A DNA stretch of 64,000 nt, from positions 62,001 through 126,000 of the forward strand of contig JBBKXJ010000018.1 in the NCBI GenBank assembly GCA_037969395.1, read 5' to 3'. The notes under the pieces are model-generated. The model was not told where the DNA came from. It did not search any database and was given only the letters and a program-made list of their open reading frames with translations. The position numbers and the translations under genes were made by a program. The stretch comes from JBBKXJ01 sp037969395. Lineage in GTDB: Bacteria; Pseudomonadota; Gammaproteobacteria; Pseudomonadales; JAUIET01. This document shows, in pieces, positions 45,438-54,184 of the stretch; within the stretch, counting starts at the first letter, position 1; each line of letters opens with the position of its first letter.

Positions 45438-46430
45438 TTAGGTCGAACCGTCGTGACTTCCCGAAACGGCTGCAGCCGATGTTGTTACCGGCACTTTCTG
45501 CTTTGGCCACAGCCGTTTTGTGCATAGCCAGTCTTGTGGTCTCGCGCGAATCCAGTGTTCAAACAGCGTATTGACCTTGCGCGCCATCTGCGTAGCCTGC
45601 GTCGTCGTATCAGCTTGCGGGTCGTCCGCTTGCACCGCCGGATGAAACGTTACCCGGTAGTGTGCCGTTCGCAAGCGCTCCACTTGCACAGGCACCAGCT
45701 GACAGCCATAACGCAGCGCCAGTTTCGCCGGCAACAGTGTAGTCGACATGTCCTCGCCAAAAAAGGGCAGCTGTTTACCGCTGTCGATGCGACGGTCCAT
45801 CACCATGCCAATGGATTTACCCTGCTCAAGTGCCCGAAACAAGGTGCGCATACTGGCGTCGCGCGCCACCAGCTCGCAACCCAGCGTTTGCCGCTGCTTT
45901 ACCAACAGTTTCTCAAACCAGGGATTGGCCGGCGGCGAATACAATGCCACAAATGGTGCCCCTGCTTTGACGATAGCGGCGCCTATTAACTCCCAGTTCG
46001 CCAGGTGGGCGGTTGCGATCACCATTGGACTTGCAGGGTTGCGAAAGGTTTCTATGTCACCGAGATTGACGACCTCCATACGCGTGTCGGCCTCGGTGTG
46101 ACAAATTCTTTCAAGATGAGCGTATTCGGCGAACACGGCACCTGCGTTGCCCCACACGCGCTGCATCAGCATATCGATTTGCGCGCTGGATTTATCTGGC
46201 AATGCCTGGCGCAGATTGGCTTTTACGATAGCACTCTTTTTCTTGAACCGGGGGCCAAGCCAGCGGCCGAATCGGTTTCCCAGCGCCGCTGCGGTATCTA
46301 CCGAGAGCATTCGCAGTAGCGCAAAAATGCTGCCGATAAATATAAAGTCAAGCAACCACAGAAGCCGCGACACGATGTTTGACTCAGCGGCGGCCTTGCG
46401 TACAGTGTTGCCAAAAATAAACTTTGCCAA
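45438..46430 (-). CDS. LpxL/HtrB-like acyltransferase
   Basis: A 330-residue membrane acyltransferase of the LpxL/LpxM family. The active box HLANWE is intact (His and Glu four residues apart), followed by MDRRIDSGKQLPFFG and LALRYGCQLVPVQV. It starts at TTG (46430) with GGAG at good spacing; no in-frame ATG lies near the conserved N-terminus. It is the active-looking partner of the paralog at 43860-44792. Canonical members acylate lipid A precursors; the co-transcribed reductase, hydroxylase and acyl-AMP ligase suggest a different acceptor, perhaps a sphingoid amine. Confidence 0.82.
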   Translation of the reverse strand: MAKFIFGNTVRKAAAESNIVSRLLWLLDFIFIGSIFALLRMLSVDTAAALGNRFGRWLGPRFKKKSAIVKANLRQALPDKSSAQIDMLMQRVWGNAGAVFAEYAHLERICHTEADTRMEVVNLGDIETFRNPASPMVIATAHLANWELIGAAIVKAGAPFVALYSPPANPWFEKLLVKQRQTLGCELVARDASMRTLFRALEQGKSIGMVMDRRIDSGKQLPFFGEDMSTTLLPAKLALRYGCQLVPVQVERLRTAHYRVTFHPAVQADDPQADTTTQATQMARKVNTLFEHWIRARPQDWLCTKRLWPKQKVPVTTSAAAVSGSHDGST

Positions 46431-46460
46431 AAACGACTCCGCTAATCGCAGAAAATAATG

Positions 46461-47426
46461 TTAGCGTACCCGCCTGTTACCGCGCTGGCTGACTTGAGTT
46501 AGCCAGTCGGGTGTACTTCGCAAGCCATCGGCAAGCTTCGTCGCCGGCCGCCAATTCAGCGCGGCTTGCAGCGCAGCGCCATCGCAGACCCAATCGGCGT
46601 GACGCAGTTCGCGCAACTTTGCCGGTGTCAACATGGGCGAGTAATGCAACAGCCGGGCTCCGGCGTTGTTCACGTTGGCGAACCCGTTCATTAGCCAGCC
46701 GGGCAGTGCAACCAGTCGCACCCGCCGCAGGCAGGCATGCTCAATGATTTCGGCAACGGTATGCCAGTTGTATCCATTCGGCGTGCCGTCATCCAGTGTA
46801 TAAGTTTTTCCAGCACCTTGCTTGCTCTGCAGCCAGGCAAGCACCGCCTGACTTAAATCATCAACAAACAGCAGAGAAAAACGTGCGTTGGCGCTGCCTG
46901 CCAGCGGCAACAGGCCGCGTGCCGCGAGGCGAAATAGCGGCAATAGCTCCTTGTCACCCGGACCATACACTGCCGGTGGTCGCAGCACGGTCCATTTCAC
47001 GCGGCGCGCTTCCTGCTGCAGCACCTGCTCGCCGCGCCGCTTGCTGGTCGCATAATACGAAAGCTGTGGTTCGCGTGCCGCCAGTGATGACATCAGCAGC
47101 AAGGCGGGAGGTTTAGTCGCGCTTTCCAGTACCGCCAGTAAGCTCCGGACGCCATCGACATTAACGCGATCAAATTGCTGCTGCGTTGCGCCGCGTACGC
47201 TGCCGGCAAGATGAATAACCGCCGCCGCGTTTTCTGTCAGTCGCGCCAGGCTACTACGATCATCCAGGCTGCCCTGAATCAGCTCAACACCCTGTTGTTG
47301 CAAGGCCTGAGCAGCGACGGGTGAGCGCACTAGCGCGCGTATATGAAAACCGGCCGCCAACAAATGACGACATAAATTGCGACCGAGAAAACCTGTGGCG
47401 CCAGTGACAGCAACTATGCTTTGCAT
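46461..47426 (-). CDS. NAD-dependent epimerase/dehydratase family reductase (CerR-like)
   Basis: An extended SDR of about 321 residues: AVTGATGFLGRNLCRHLL binds the dinucleotide, VIHLAGSVRG follows, and YYATSKRRGEQ holds the catalytic Tyr-x3-Lys. In Caulobacter a reductase of this type (CerR) works on the ketone of a ceramide intermediate, and its gene lies with spt, acp and acyl-ligase genes. I start at the ATG 47426; an upstream GTG at 47471 lies inside a strong hairpin. The gene is second in the minus-strand lipid operon. Substrate is inferred from the neighbours. Confidence 0.8.
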   Translation of the reverse strand: MQSIVAVTGATGFLGRNLCRHLLAAGFHIRALVRSPVAAQALQQQGVELIQGSLDDRSSLARLTENAAAVIHLAGSVRGATQQQFDRVNVDGVRSLLAVLESATKPPALLLMSSLAAREPQLSYYATSKRRGEQVLQQEARRVKWTVLRPPAVYGPGDKELLPLFRLAARGLLPLAGSANARFSLLFVDDLSQAVLAWLQSKQGAGKTYTLDDGTPNGYNWHTVAEIIEHACLRRVRLVALPGWLMNGFANVNNAGARLLHYSPMLTPAKLRELRHADWVCDGAALQAALNWRPATKLADGLRSTPDWLTQVSQRGNRRVR

Positions 47427-47455
47427 GCTTTCGCGGGTTGCTCTACTAACAGTAG

Positions 47456-47498
47456 GGTGCGCCATGCGCACGTAGTTCCTGCGTGCGCATGGCGCGCC
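47456..47498. repeat. strong REP-like hairpin upstream of the SDR gene
   Basis: Arms GGTGCGCCATGCGCACG (47456-47472) and CGTGCGCATGGCGCGCC (47482-47498) pair over 17 positions with one mismatch around a nine-base loop, preceded by GTA. The GTAGGGTGCGC form resembles widespread palindromic repeats. It lies in the 92-base gap between the acyl-AMP ligase and the SDR gene and may stabilise or attenuate the transcript. Confidence 0.65.
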
Positions 47499-47518
47499 TC
47501 AAACACCAAAGTCTTTGA

Positions 47519-49291
47519 TTAAACGCAGGCAGCTTCCTTGACCAGGCTCATCGATACGGAAAACAATTCTTGCAGATCATTGCTGTCGATGAAATCCTGG
47601 CGCGCGCGCGATCTCGACAGTTTGCCCGACGAGGTGCGCGGCAGCGTGTGCAGCGGCACCAGCTCGACATAACAGTCTATACCCAGCTCAATGCGAACCG
47701 TACCGGTCAGTCTGTTGATCAGATCAATGCGCTTGTTAGGATCATACTCGCGACATTGCGCAACCAGCACGCACGACTCGGCGCCGTTTGGGTTTGGCAC
47801 CGAAAAGGCCAGCGCATCGCCGATGCGCACTTCGGGTTGCTGCTCGGCGAGATATTCGAGATCTTGCGGCCAGATGTTTCTGCCGTTGATAATAATCAGA
47901 TCTTTCTTACGGCCCGTGATGTAGATGCTGCCATCAACAAAATAGCCAACATCGCCAGTGTTCAACCACGCGTCAGCCGATAGCGCCGCGCGCGTTTCAG
48001 CCGGTGCATTGAAATAGCCCGACGTTACGCTGGGGCCGCGTAAAAAAATGGTGCCACAGCAGCGCTCGCTCAACACACATCCGGCGTCGTCACGGATCTC
48101 TACTTCATATTCGGGTAGCGCTGTGCCGCAATTAACAAAGGATCGAACCCGACTATGATGGGTGGCGGCAGTGGTCGGAATCGCTTCGCTATGGCTGGAC
48201 AAATGCTTGCCATCAATACTGTCGGTTGAGTAGCCGCCGAACAGCGGTGCGAAACTGACGGCTAGCGAACACTCGGCCATGCCGTAGCAGGCGAGGAATG
48301 CGCGGTCGTCGAACTTCGCGGGCGCAAGCGCTTTGGCAAAACGGTCCAGCGTTGGCGGGCGAATCATTTCGGCGCCGATTCCGGCGATGCGCCAGTGGCT
48401 TAAATCGTATTTAGTTGCCTCGCCTTCGTTTAAGCGGCGGGCGCACAATTCATAGCCAAACGATGGGCTGAAAGAGATGGTGGCTTTGGTTTCTGACATC
48501 AGATTCAGCCATTGTCGCGGTCTGATCGCAAAATCATGCGGGTCGAGGTAATCAACTGACGTTTGCGTGGCCAGTGGCACCAGTACCAGGCCGACCAAAC
48601 CCATATCGTGATAAAACGGCAGCCATGAAAAAAAGCGGTCCCCGCTCGTGACTTTTATGCCCTCGCGGCTAATACCGGCGAGATTGCTCATGACAGTACG
48701 CTGTTCGATAACAACGCCACGCGGAAAGCGGGTGCTGCCCGAGGTGTACTGAATGTATGCCACGTCATCGGCCATAATGAGCGGTAATTCACCCGCCTGC
48801 TCTGGCAGCTGATCAAAATTTTCCGCTGCGCCGATCATGCGTAAATCCAGTCCTGCGCCGGCTTCCTGCAGGAACTGCAGGTATTCGGTCGGCGACATCG
48901 CCGCTTTAGCCTGCTGATTCTCCAGAAAGCTGCGCAATTGGCGTACGTAGGTATTGTGGCTGCCCAGATTAAACGAAGCGGGCAAAGCAACGGGAATCAG
49001 GCCGGCATACATGCTGGCGAAAAAGAAGCGCAGGAAGTCAGGGCTGGTTTTTGCAATCAAAGCGACCCGGTCGCCACGCTGCAGACCGAGACCGAGCATT
49101 TTGCGCGCCAGTGACCGGGCCGACTGCTGTAGCTCGCGGTAAGGCATCGACGCATACAGATGCCCTCTGCGCGAATAGAAATTAGTACCAGTCTCACCCT
49201 GCGCAGCGTAATCGAGCGCCTCGGTCAGGGTGGAAAAGTCGGCCGCGCGGAAGGCGAGTTGGTGTGCTTTGGGAGTTGGGATAATTTGCAA
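47519..49291 (-). CDS. fatty acyl-AMP ligase (FAAL family)
   Basis: A 590-residue adenylating enzyme that activates a fatty acid and normally loads it onto an acyl carrier protein. Motifs: YTSGSTRFPRGVVI (ATP loop), CYGMAECSLAVS, then TGDVGYFVDGSIYITGRKKD and INGRNIWPQDLE. The last, with the SFGYELCARRL segment, is FAAL-like rather than acyl-CoA-synthetase-like. It starts at TTG (49291) with AGGA seven bases upstream. It heads the operon with the SDR, acyltransferases and hydroxylase; a matching ACP gene lies at 54181-54426. It would supply acyl-ACP to the SPT-like enzyme. Confidence 0.88.
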   Translation of the reverse strand: MQIIPTPKAHQLAFRAADFSTLTEALDYAAQGETGTNFYSRRGHLYASMPYRELQQSARSLARKMLGLGLQRGDRVALIAKTSPDFLRFFFASMYAGLIPVALPASFNLGSHNTYVRQLRSFLENQQAKAAMSPTEYLQFLQEAGAGLDLRMIGAAENFDQLPEQAGELPLIMADDVAYIQYTSGSTRFPRGVVIEQRTVMSNLAGISREGIKVTSGDRFFSWLPFYHDMGLVGLVLVPLATQTSVDYLDPHDFAIRPRQWLNLMSETKATISFSPSFGYELCARRLNEGEATKYDLSHWRIAGIGAEMIRPPTLDRFAKALAPAKFDDRAFLACYGMAECSLAVSFAPLFGGYSTDSIDGKHLSSHSEAIPTTAATHHSRVRSFVNCGTALPEYEVEIRDDAGCVLSERCCGTIFLRGPSVTSGYFNAPAETRAALSADAWLNTGDVGYFVDGSIYITGRKKDLIIINGRNIWPQDLEYLAEQQPEVRIGDALAFSVPNPNGAESCVLVAQCREYDPNKRIDLINRLTGTVRIELGIDCYVELVPLHTLPRTSSGKLSRSRARQDFIDSNDLQELFSVSMSLVKEAACV

Positions 49292-49856
49292 ACTGATTTC
49301 CTGAGTTCAGTAACGTGTTGGCGTGAGGCGTGAAGGCCGCCGGGCAGACGTTAGTGCTTGGTAAATTGAACTACTAACAATCCATCTCTGCGGTTTGTTT
49401 CGCCCGAAGCAATGTGAAGATTATGCTGGCAACTCTACAACTGGCGCTGACTGCGCCACTTACATGGTATGAAACTACCACACTACTGCAGGTGCGTATT
49501 ATTCAGATGACGGTGGTGAAAGGCAATATACTATGCGCATAAATAACGATTATTTAAAGGTTTTTGCGTGATTATTAAGCAATTTTAAATGATTTGATTA
49601 AGTTGTTATAAAACTCTTGAGTTTTCTCTTAATGAAACGGTAATAAGCATATGCAATTAAAAAGCTTTCTTAATTTTTCACATCGCTGTTCAAGGTGCTT
49701 TTTTAGGCGATTAGGGGTGCAAATAGGGGTGAGTTATAAACAAAATAGCGCGTGCGGGCGACTGAATTGTGCGCGCATTGAGCTGCTGGCAGTACGACCG
49801 TTTTTTGGCTATTGTGCGGCGCAAAATTCATGAGCCAGATGCAGAGTGAAGCGACA
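49292..49856. other. 565-base divergent intergenic region, AT-rich centre
   Basis: No gene is supported. Bases about 49530-49700 are much richer in A+T than the surroundings. They hold an AAACTC-TT-GAGTTT palindrome (49611-49624). Promoters for the acyl-AMP ligase operon (minus) and the nucleotidyltransferase gene (plus) must lie here, but no clear -35/-10 pair was found. The composition suggests either a regulator-rich region or sequence acquired with the lipid cluster. Confidence 0.5.
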
Positions 49857-50636
49857 ATGCATGCCATTATTCTGGCTGGCGATCGCGGTCCTGATGACCC
49901 GTTAGTAGCTCGCTTCGACGCTGGCGGCTGCAAGGCTCTATTGCCAATTGGCGGCGAGGCGATGCTGGCGAGAGTGCTCACCGCGCTACAGCAGGCGCGT
50001 TCTATCCAGAATATTGCTATCGCCGGTCCGCCGCAGCAACAGTTGGCCAAAAATGACAAGATCAGCGCATTAGTGAAAGCAAAAACCATAGCGTGGCACG
50101 CCCCGCAGGCTACGCCGAGCAGCAGCGCGTATGCAGTGCTGTCAACAATCGTTGCTGAGCAGCCGACATTGCTGACGACGGCAGACCATCCGTTGTTAAC
50201 CGCCGCTATGGTCGATCACTTTTGCGCGGCAAGCCTGGCGCAGCAGGCGGATGTCTGCGTCGGCCTGGCTCCCTACGAACTGGTGCAGGCAGTCGTGCCG
50301 CATATGCGTAAAACCGTATTGCGCTTTAAAGATGGCGAGTACTGCGGCTGTAATCTGTTTGCTTTCATGACGCCAAACGGTCGCCGTGCCGCACACCAAT
50401 GGCAGCAAGTTGAGCAACAACGCAAGAGTCCACTGCGCGTCATACGGCTGCTTGGATGGAAGGCGGTATGTCAGTACGCGTTGGGCCGGCTTACCCTTGC
50501 CGACGCGCTGGCGGGTCTGTCAAAACGGCTTGGATTGCGCGTTAGCGCCGTGCTGATGCAGGACGGACACGCCGCTATCGACGTTGATTCAATCGAAGAC
50601 TATGAAATAGTGCAGCAGCTAATCGGCGCGCGCTAA
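49857..50636 (+). CDS. MobA-like nucleotidyltransferase family protein
   Basis: About 259 residues with a Rossmann-like NTP-transferase fold. The N-terminal HAIILAGDRGPDDP and CKALLPIGGEAMLARVL form the nucleotide loop, and LLTTADHPLL holds the metal-binding Asp. The start is placed at the ATG 49857 just before the conserved loop; further in-frame starts lie upstream to 49812. Substrate is unknown. It converges on the metallophosphoesterase and lies between the two lipid operons, so a role in making an activated head group is plausible. Confidence 0.75.
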   Translation: MHAIILAGDRGPDDPLVARFDAGGCKALLPIGGEAMLARVLTALQQARSIQNIAIAGPPQQQLAKNDKISALVKAKTIAWHAPQATPSSSAYAVLSTIVAEQPTLLTTADHPLLTAAMVDHFCAASLAQQADVCVGLAPYELVQAVVPHMRKTVLRFKDGEYCGCNLFAFMTPNGRRAAHQWQQVEQQRKSPLRVIRLLGWKAVCQYALGRLTLADALAGLSKRLGLRVSAVLMQDGHAAIDVDSIEDYEIVQQLIGAR

Positions 50637-50653
50637 TACCGTCTTGATTGCGG

Positions 50654-51625
50654 CTAGGAGTTCGCGGTGTCGCTTGACTGCCGCGCTATCTCAAGCTGCA
50701 CATCGCGCAGGTGCGCGAACTTTCGGGTTGTTGGGTTGTATTCCTGCACGCCAATATCAAGCTGCCAGTGCTGCGTCTGGCGTTGCACGGTGTAGAGGTA
50801 GTATTGCGCCAGTTCATTTGCACTGTTGCCGTTGGACGAGCTGGACGGAATGCCAATCACCGTGGCTGGGCCGGAACGCGTCTCGATGCTGTTTTGAGAG
50901 GCGCGATGGCGGTGGCCGTGCAACACCAGCTCGGCACCATGCCTTGCGACGACGGCGCAAAACTTGTCGCCGTCGGTTAGCCGTTTGCGCCATTTTTCCG
51001 AGCCGGGTATCGGCGGATGATGGATCAGCACCACCCGAAAAAAACCTGCTTTGCCAGTTTCGTCCAATAACTGTTCGAATTTTTCGAGTTGCTGTGCGCC
51101 GAGGGTGCCGGTCGCGAACAGCGGCAGGCTGGCGCATGCGCTGGAAAGGCCTATAAAGGCGACAGGACCGCGCGTGCGTAAACTGGGGAATAGAGAATCC
51201 GCATGATCAAGTTCGCTATCGGAGGCCATAAAGGCCTGCCACTGATGCCAGCTTTTCTGCCAGCCGGAGTTCAGGTAGGCGTCGTGATTGCCAGGTATCA
51301 CGCTGATGTCGTTTGCGTCACCTAGCGACTCCAGCCAGTGTCGTACCTGTAAAAACTCGGCTGGCATGGCGATATGGGTCAGGTCGCCGGTCACTGCAAT
51401 ATGGTCGGGAGCGCTGCGCTTAAGATCCTGTTGCAGTGCGTCCAGCACCACGCGGTCGTGTATATCGCGGCGTCGTTTGTGCCACGACAAATAACCCAAC
51501 AGGCGCTTGTTGGCCAGCTGCCGCCAACGGACGTCGTCAAGCGAGGACAAGTGCAGATCCGATAGCTGCGCGAAAGTGAAGGCAGCTGCCAGATCCGGTT
51601 CTGCCGCTGGCGTCATAGCGTCCAT
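50654..51625 (-). CDS. calcineurin-like metallophosphoesterase
   Basis: A 323-residue dimetal phosphoesterase with every motif in order: QLSDLHLSS (D-x-H), VTGDLTH (GD), VIPGNHDAY (GNHD), VLIHHPP, and LHGHRHRAS (GHxH). It is the last gene of the ACP-SPT-MurA operon; its ATG overlaps the murA stop by one base. It resembles cyclic-nucleotide and LpxH-like phosphoesterases; the substrate may be a phospho- or pyrophospho-intermediate of the cluster lipid. No signal peptide is visible. Confidence 0.85.
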   Translation of the reverse strand: MDAMTPAAEPDLAAAFTFAQLSDLHLSSLDDVRWRQLANKRLLGYLSWHKRRRDIHDRVVLDALQQDLKRSAPDHIAVTGDLTHIAMPAEFLQVRHWLESLGDANDISVIPGNHDAYLNSGWQKSWHQWQAFMASDSELDHADSLFPSLRTRGPVAFIGLSSACASLPLFATGTLGAQQLEKFEQLLDETGKAGFFRVVLIHHPPIPGSEKWRKRLTDGDKFCAVVARHGAELVLHGHRHRASQNSIETRSGPATVIGIPSSSSNGNSANELAQYYLYTVQRQTQHWQLDIGVQEYNPTTRKFAHLRDVQLEIARQSSDTANS

Positions 51626-52977
51626 CAGCCGCGCTCGAATGCAGCCGCTACCGGGTGCGGCAAGGTCGTTACATTTCCGGTCGCCGTAGCCGAGCGCAAC
51701 GCTGCGAGCTCCGCTGCTGCGGTTGTAACACGCTCAATTTGCGCGCCCAGCTGCGTTAGTTTGTCTTCAATGCGTTCATAGCCGCGGTCGAGGTGATAGA
51801 CACGATCCATCAGCGTTTCGCCGCTCGCGCACAGCCCGGCGATGACCAGGCTGGCAGAGGCGCGCAAATCGGTTGCCATCACCGGTGCGCCCTGCAGTTT
51901 TTCAACGCCACGCACTAACGCGGTATTACCTCGTAAGCGGATATCGGCACCCATGCGCTGCAGCTCCGGTACGTGCATAAACCGGTTCTCAAAAATTGTT
52001 TCCTTGACGCTGGAGCTACCTTGTGCGATCGCATTCAATGCGACAAATTGGGCCTGCATGTCGGTGGGGAAGGCCGGGTAGGGCGCGGTGGTGACGTTCA
52101 CCGGCAACGGTCGCCGCTGTTGCATATCCAGCGCTATCCAACCCTGGCCGCTGTCAATCGATGCGCCGGCTTGTTGCAGTCTTTCCAGTACTGACTCGAG
52201 GAGCAACGCACTGGTATTTTGCAGCCGTACGCTACCACCGGTAGCAGCGGCCGCTACCAGGAATGTGCCGGTTTCGATTCGGTCGGGCTGAATACTGTGA
52301 CTGGCCGTATGCAGTTTTTCTACGCCCTCGATGGTAATTCTTGTAGAGCCGGCACCGCTGATGCGAGCGCCCATGGCGGTCAGGCAACGTGCCAGGTCAA
52401 CCACCTCGGGTTCGCAGGCAGCGTTGATTAACTGGGTTGTACCCTGCGCCAGCGTAGCCGCCATCATCAAATTTTCGGTGCCGGTCACCGACACTGTGTC
52501 GAACAAAATCTCCGCACCGCGCAAACGCTTCGCGCGGGCGTTGATGTAACCATCGATGATGCTGATTTCAGCACCCATGGCTTGTAATCCCTTAACATGC
52601 AGGTCGACCGGCCGCGAGCCAATGGCGCAGCCGCCGGGTAACGACACTTCGGCCTCACCAAAACGGGCAACCAGGGGCCCCAGCATCAATATCGATGCGC
52701 GCATGGTTTTTACCAGCTCGTAGGGGGCATGCACGCAGTTAATATGGTCATTATGCAGCTGCAGCTCGTCGGGCCTGGCATATTCCACCCGCGAGCCAAG
52801 ATGACGCAGCAATTGGATGGTAGTGCTCACGTCTTTGAGACGTGGCACGTTGCTAATTCGCAGTGGCTCGGCGCTTAAAAGAGTCGCCGCCAGTATGGGC
52901 AGAGCAGCGTTCTTGGCACCAGAAATTGCAACGTCGCCACGCAGCGGACCGTTGCCTGTTATTTTTAGTTTATCCAT
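51625..52977 (-). CDS. murA: UDP-N-acetylglucosamine 1-carboxyvinyltransferase (MurA)
   Basis: A 450-residue EPSP-synthase-family enzyme. MurA moves enolpyruvate from PEP to UDP-GlcNAc, the first committed step of peptidoglycan synthesis. All key residues are present: the Lys in GAKNAAL, the active Cys in LPGGCAIGSRP, Asp in FPTDMQAQF, and Arg in TDLRASASLVIAGL. It begins ten bases after the SPT-like gene and is embedded in its operon, away from the usual bolA or mla neighbours. It could be the only MurA or a second copy tied to the lipid pathway; the window cannot decide. Confidence 0.93.
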   Translation of the reverse strand: MDKLKITGNGPLRGDVAISGAKNAALPILAATLLSAEPLRISNVPRLKDVSTTIQLLRHLGSRVEYARPDELQLHNDHINCVHAPYELVKTMRASILMLGPLVARFGEAEVSLPGGCAIGSRPVDLHVKGLQAMGAEISIIDGYINARAKRLRGAEILFDTVSVTGTENLMMAATLAQGTTQLINAACEPEVVDLARCLTAMGARISGAGSTRITIEGVEKLHTASHSIQPDRIETGTFLVAAAATGGSVRLQNTSALLLESVLERLQQAGASIDSGQGWIALDMQQRRPLPVNVTTAPYPAFPTDMQAQFVALNAIAQGSSSVKETIFENRFMHVPELQRMGADIRLRGNTALVRGVEKLQGAPVMATDLRASASLVIAGLCASGETLMDRVYHLDRGYERIEDKLTQLGAQIERVTTAAAELAALRSATATGNVTTLPHPVAAAFERG

Positions 52978-52987
52978 CGGGGATCTG

Positions 52988-54184
52988 TTAGTTAGCTGCC
53001 GAATCTGAATTACAAGGCAGGGCCGCGTAGGCAGCGATGATTTGATCTATTTGCTCCGGACTATGCGCAGCACTGACGCTGCAGCGCAGCAAACTGTTGG
53101 TGTCAGGCGACGCCGGCGGTACCACGAGGTTGACGCATACGCCGTGTTCCAGCAATTGCTTCCAACTATTAATCGCTGCGTCACGCTCGGAAAAAATGGC
53201 GGCAACTACCGGACCAACTTCGGGGCCAATGCGCATACCGAGGTTCTTCAGTCCGTTGTACAAGCGCTCGGCGTTATTCCATAGCTGGGTACGCAGTTCG
53301 GGGCGTTGCTGGATGACTTTCAATGCTGCCCGAGTGGACGCGATCACGGCAGGTGAGGATGAGGCGGTGAATATGTACGAGCGAATCGCGTAGCGCACCG
53401 TTTCCAGCTCGGCGTGGTTGCTGACGCAATAACCACCGATCGAACCCAGGCTTTTGCTAAACGTACCGACAATGAAGTCAACGTCATCCTCAACACCGGT
53501 TTGCTCGGCTACGCCGCGGCCGTTAGCGCCAACGATTCCAAGCGAGTGCGCCTCGTCAACCATTAAATAACCGCCGTAGTTGCGCTTTACATCGACAATT
53601 TCGGCTAGTGGCGCCTGGTCACCCAGCATACTGTAAATACCTTCGACGATAATCAAGGCATTGGCGGCTCGCTCGCCGAGGCGGCGCATGCGTTTTTCCA
53701 GGTCGGCCGCGTCGTTGTGTTTGAAGCGAATCACTTCCGCGCCGCCCAGACGCACGCCGTCGTAGATGCTGGCGTGGCTGTCGGCGTCGAGCAATATCAC
53801 GTCGCCGGGACCGGCCAATGTCGATCCCATGCCCATGGTAGCAGCGTAGCCGGTGGAGAATACGATGGCGTTGCTCTTGTCGAAAAACGCCGCCAGCTCC
53901 TGCTCCAGCGCGAGGTGACCGGCAAATGTGCCGCTGGCCATGCGCGAGCCGGTAGTGCCGGTGCCCTGGTCTGCCAACGCCTGCTGTGCGGCGCTAATGC
54001 AATCCGGATCGAGGCTCATACCGAGATAGTTATTGGTGCCGGCAAGAATCACGCGCCGGCCGTTGACGATGCCCTCGGTGGCAGAAAACAATTTTTCGGT
54101 TGCCGCGCCGAATGGCTGGGCAGCCGTCGCCTGCAGGTCAGCGCGTAACTGCGCCAGCGGCTGAAACTTGTCGAACAGACTCAT
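52988..54184 (-). CDS. spt: serine palmitoyltransferase-type alpha-oxoamine synthase
   Basis: A 398-residue PLP enzyme of the alpha-oxoamine synthase family, which joins an amino acid to an acyl thioester. Two motifs favour serine palmitoyltransferase over BioF, KBL or ALAS: VDEAHSLGIVG (others read DDAHG, DDSHA or DEVHA) and GTFSKSLGSIGGY with the PLP Lys (others read TLGKAxG). HASIYDGVRLGGAE and TGTTGSRMASGT are also present. The gene overlaps its own acyl carrier protein gene by four bases. Expected reaction: serine plus acyl-ACP to 3-ketosphinganine. A cysteate-using sulfonolipid synthase is an alternative, since the family is close. Confidence 0.83.
   Translation of the reverse strand: MSLFDKFQPLAQLRADLQATAAQPFGAATEKLFSATEGIVNGRRVILAGTNNYLGMSLDPDCISAAQQALADQGTGTTGSRMASGTFAGHLALEQELAAFFDKSNAIVFSTGYAATMGMGSTLAGPGDVILLDADSHASIYDGVRLGGAEVIRFKHNDAADLEKRMRRLGERAANALIIVEGIYSMLGDQAPLAEIVDVKRNYGGYLMVDEAHSLGIVGANGRGVAEQTGVEDDVDFIVGTFSKSLGSIGGYCVSNHAELETVRYAIRSYIFTASSSPAVIASTRAALKVIQQRPELRTQLWNNAERLYNGLKNLGMRIGPEVGPVVAAIFSERDAAINSWKQLLEHGVCVNLVVPPASPDTNSLLRCSVSAAHSPEQIDQIIAAYAALPCNSDSAAN

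Noticed and set aside
50644..51156. A 170-codon plus-strand open frame
   Set aside because: It lies entirely opposite the metallophosphoesterase, whose five metal motifs are complete; the plus-strand product is Arg/Cys-rich with no recognisable domain.
52988..54184. Biotin synthesis enzyme BioF
   Set aside because: No bio genes nearby, and the motifs DEAHSLG and TFSKSLG are those of SPT rather than the DDAHG and TLGKAFG of BioF.
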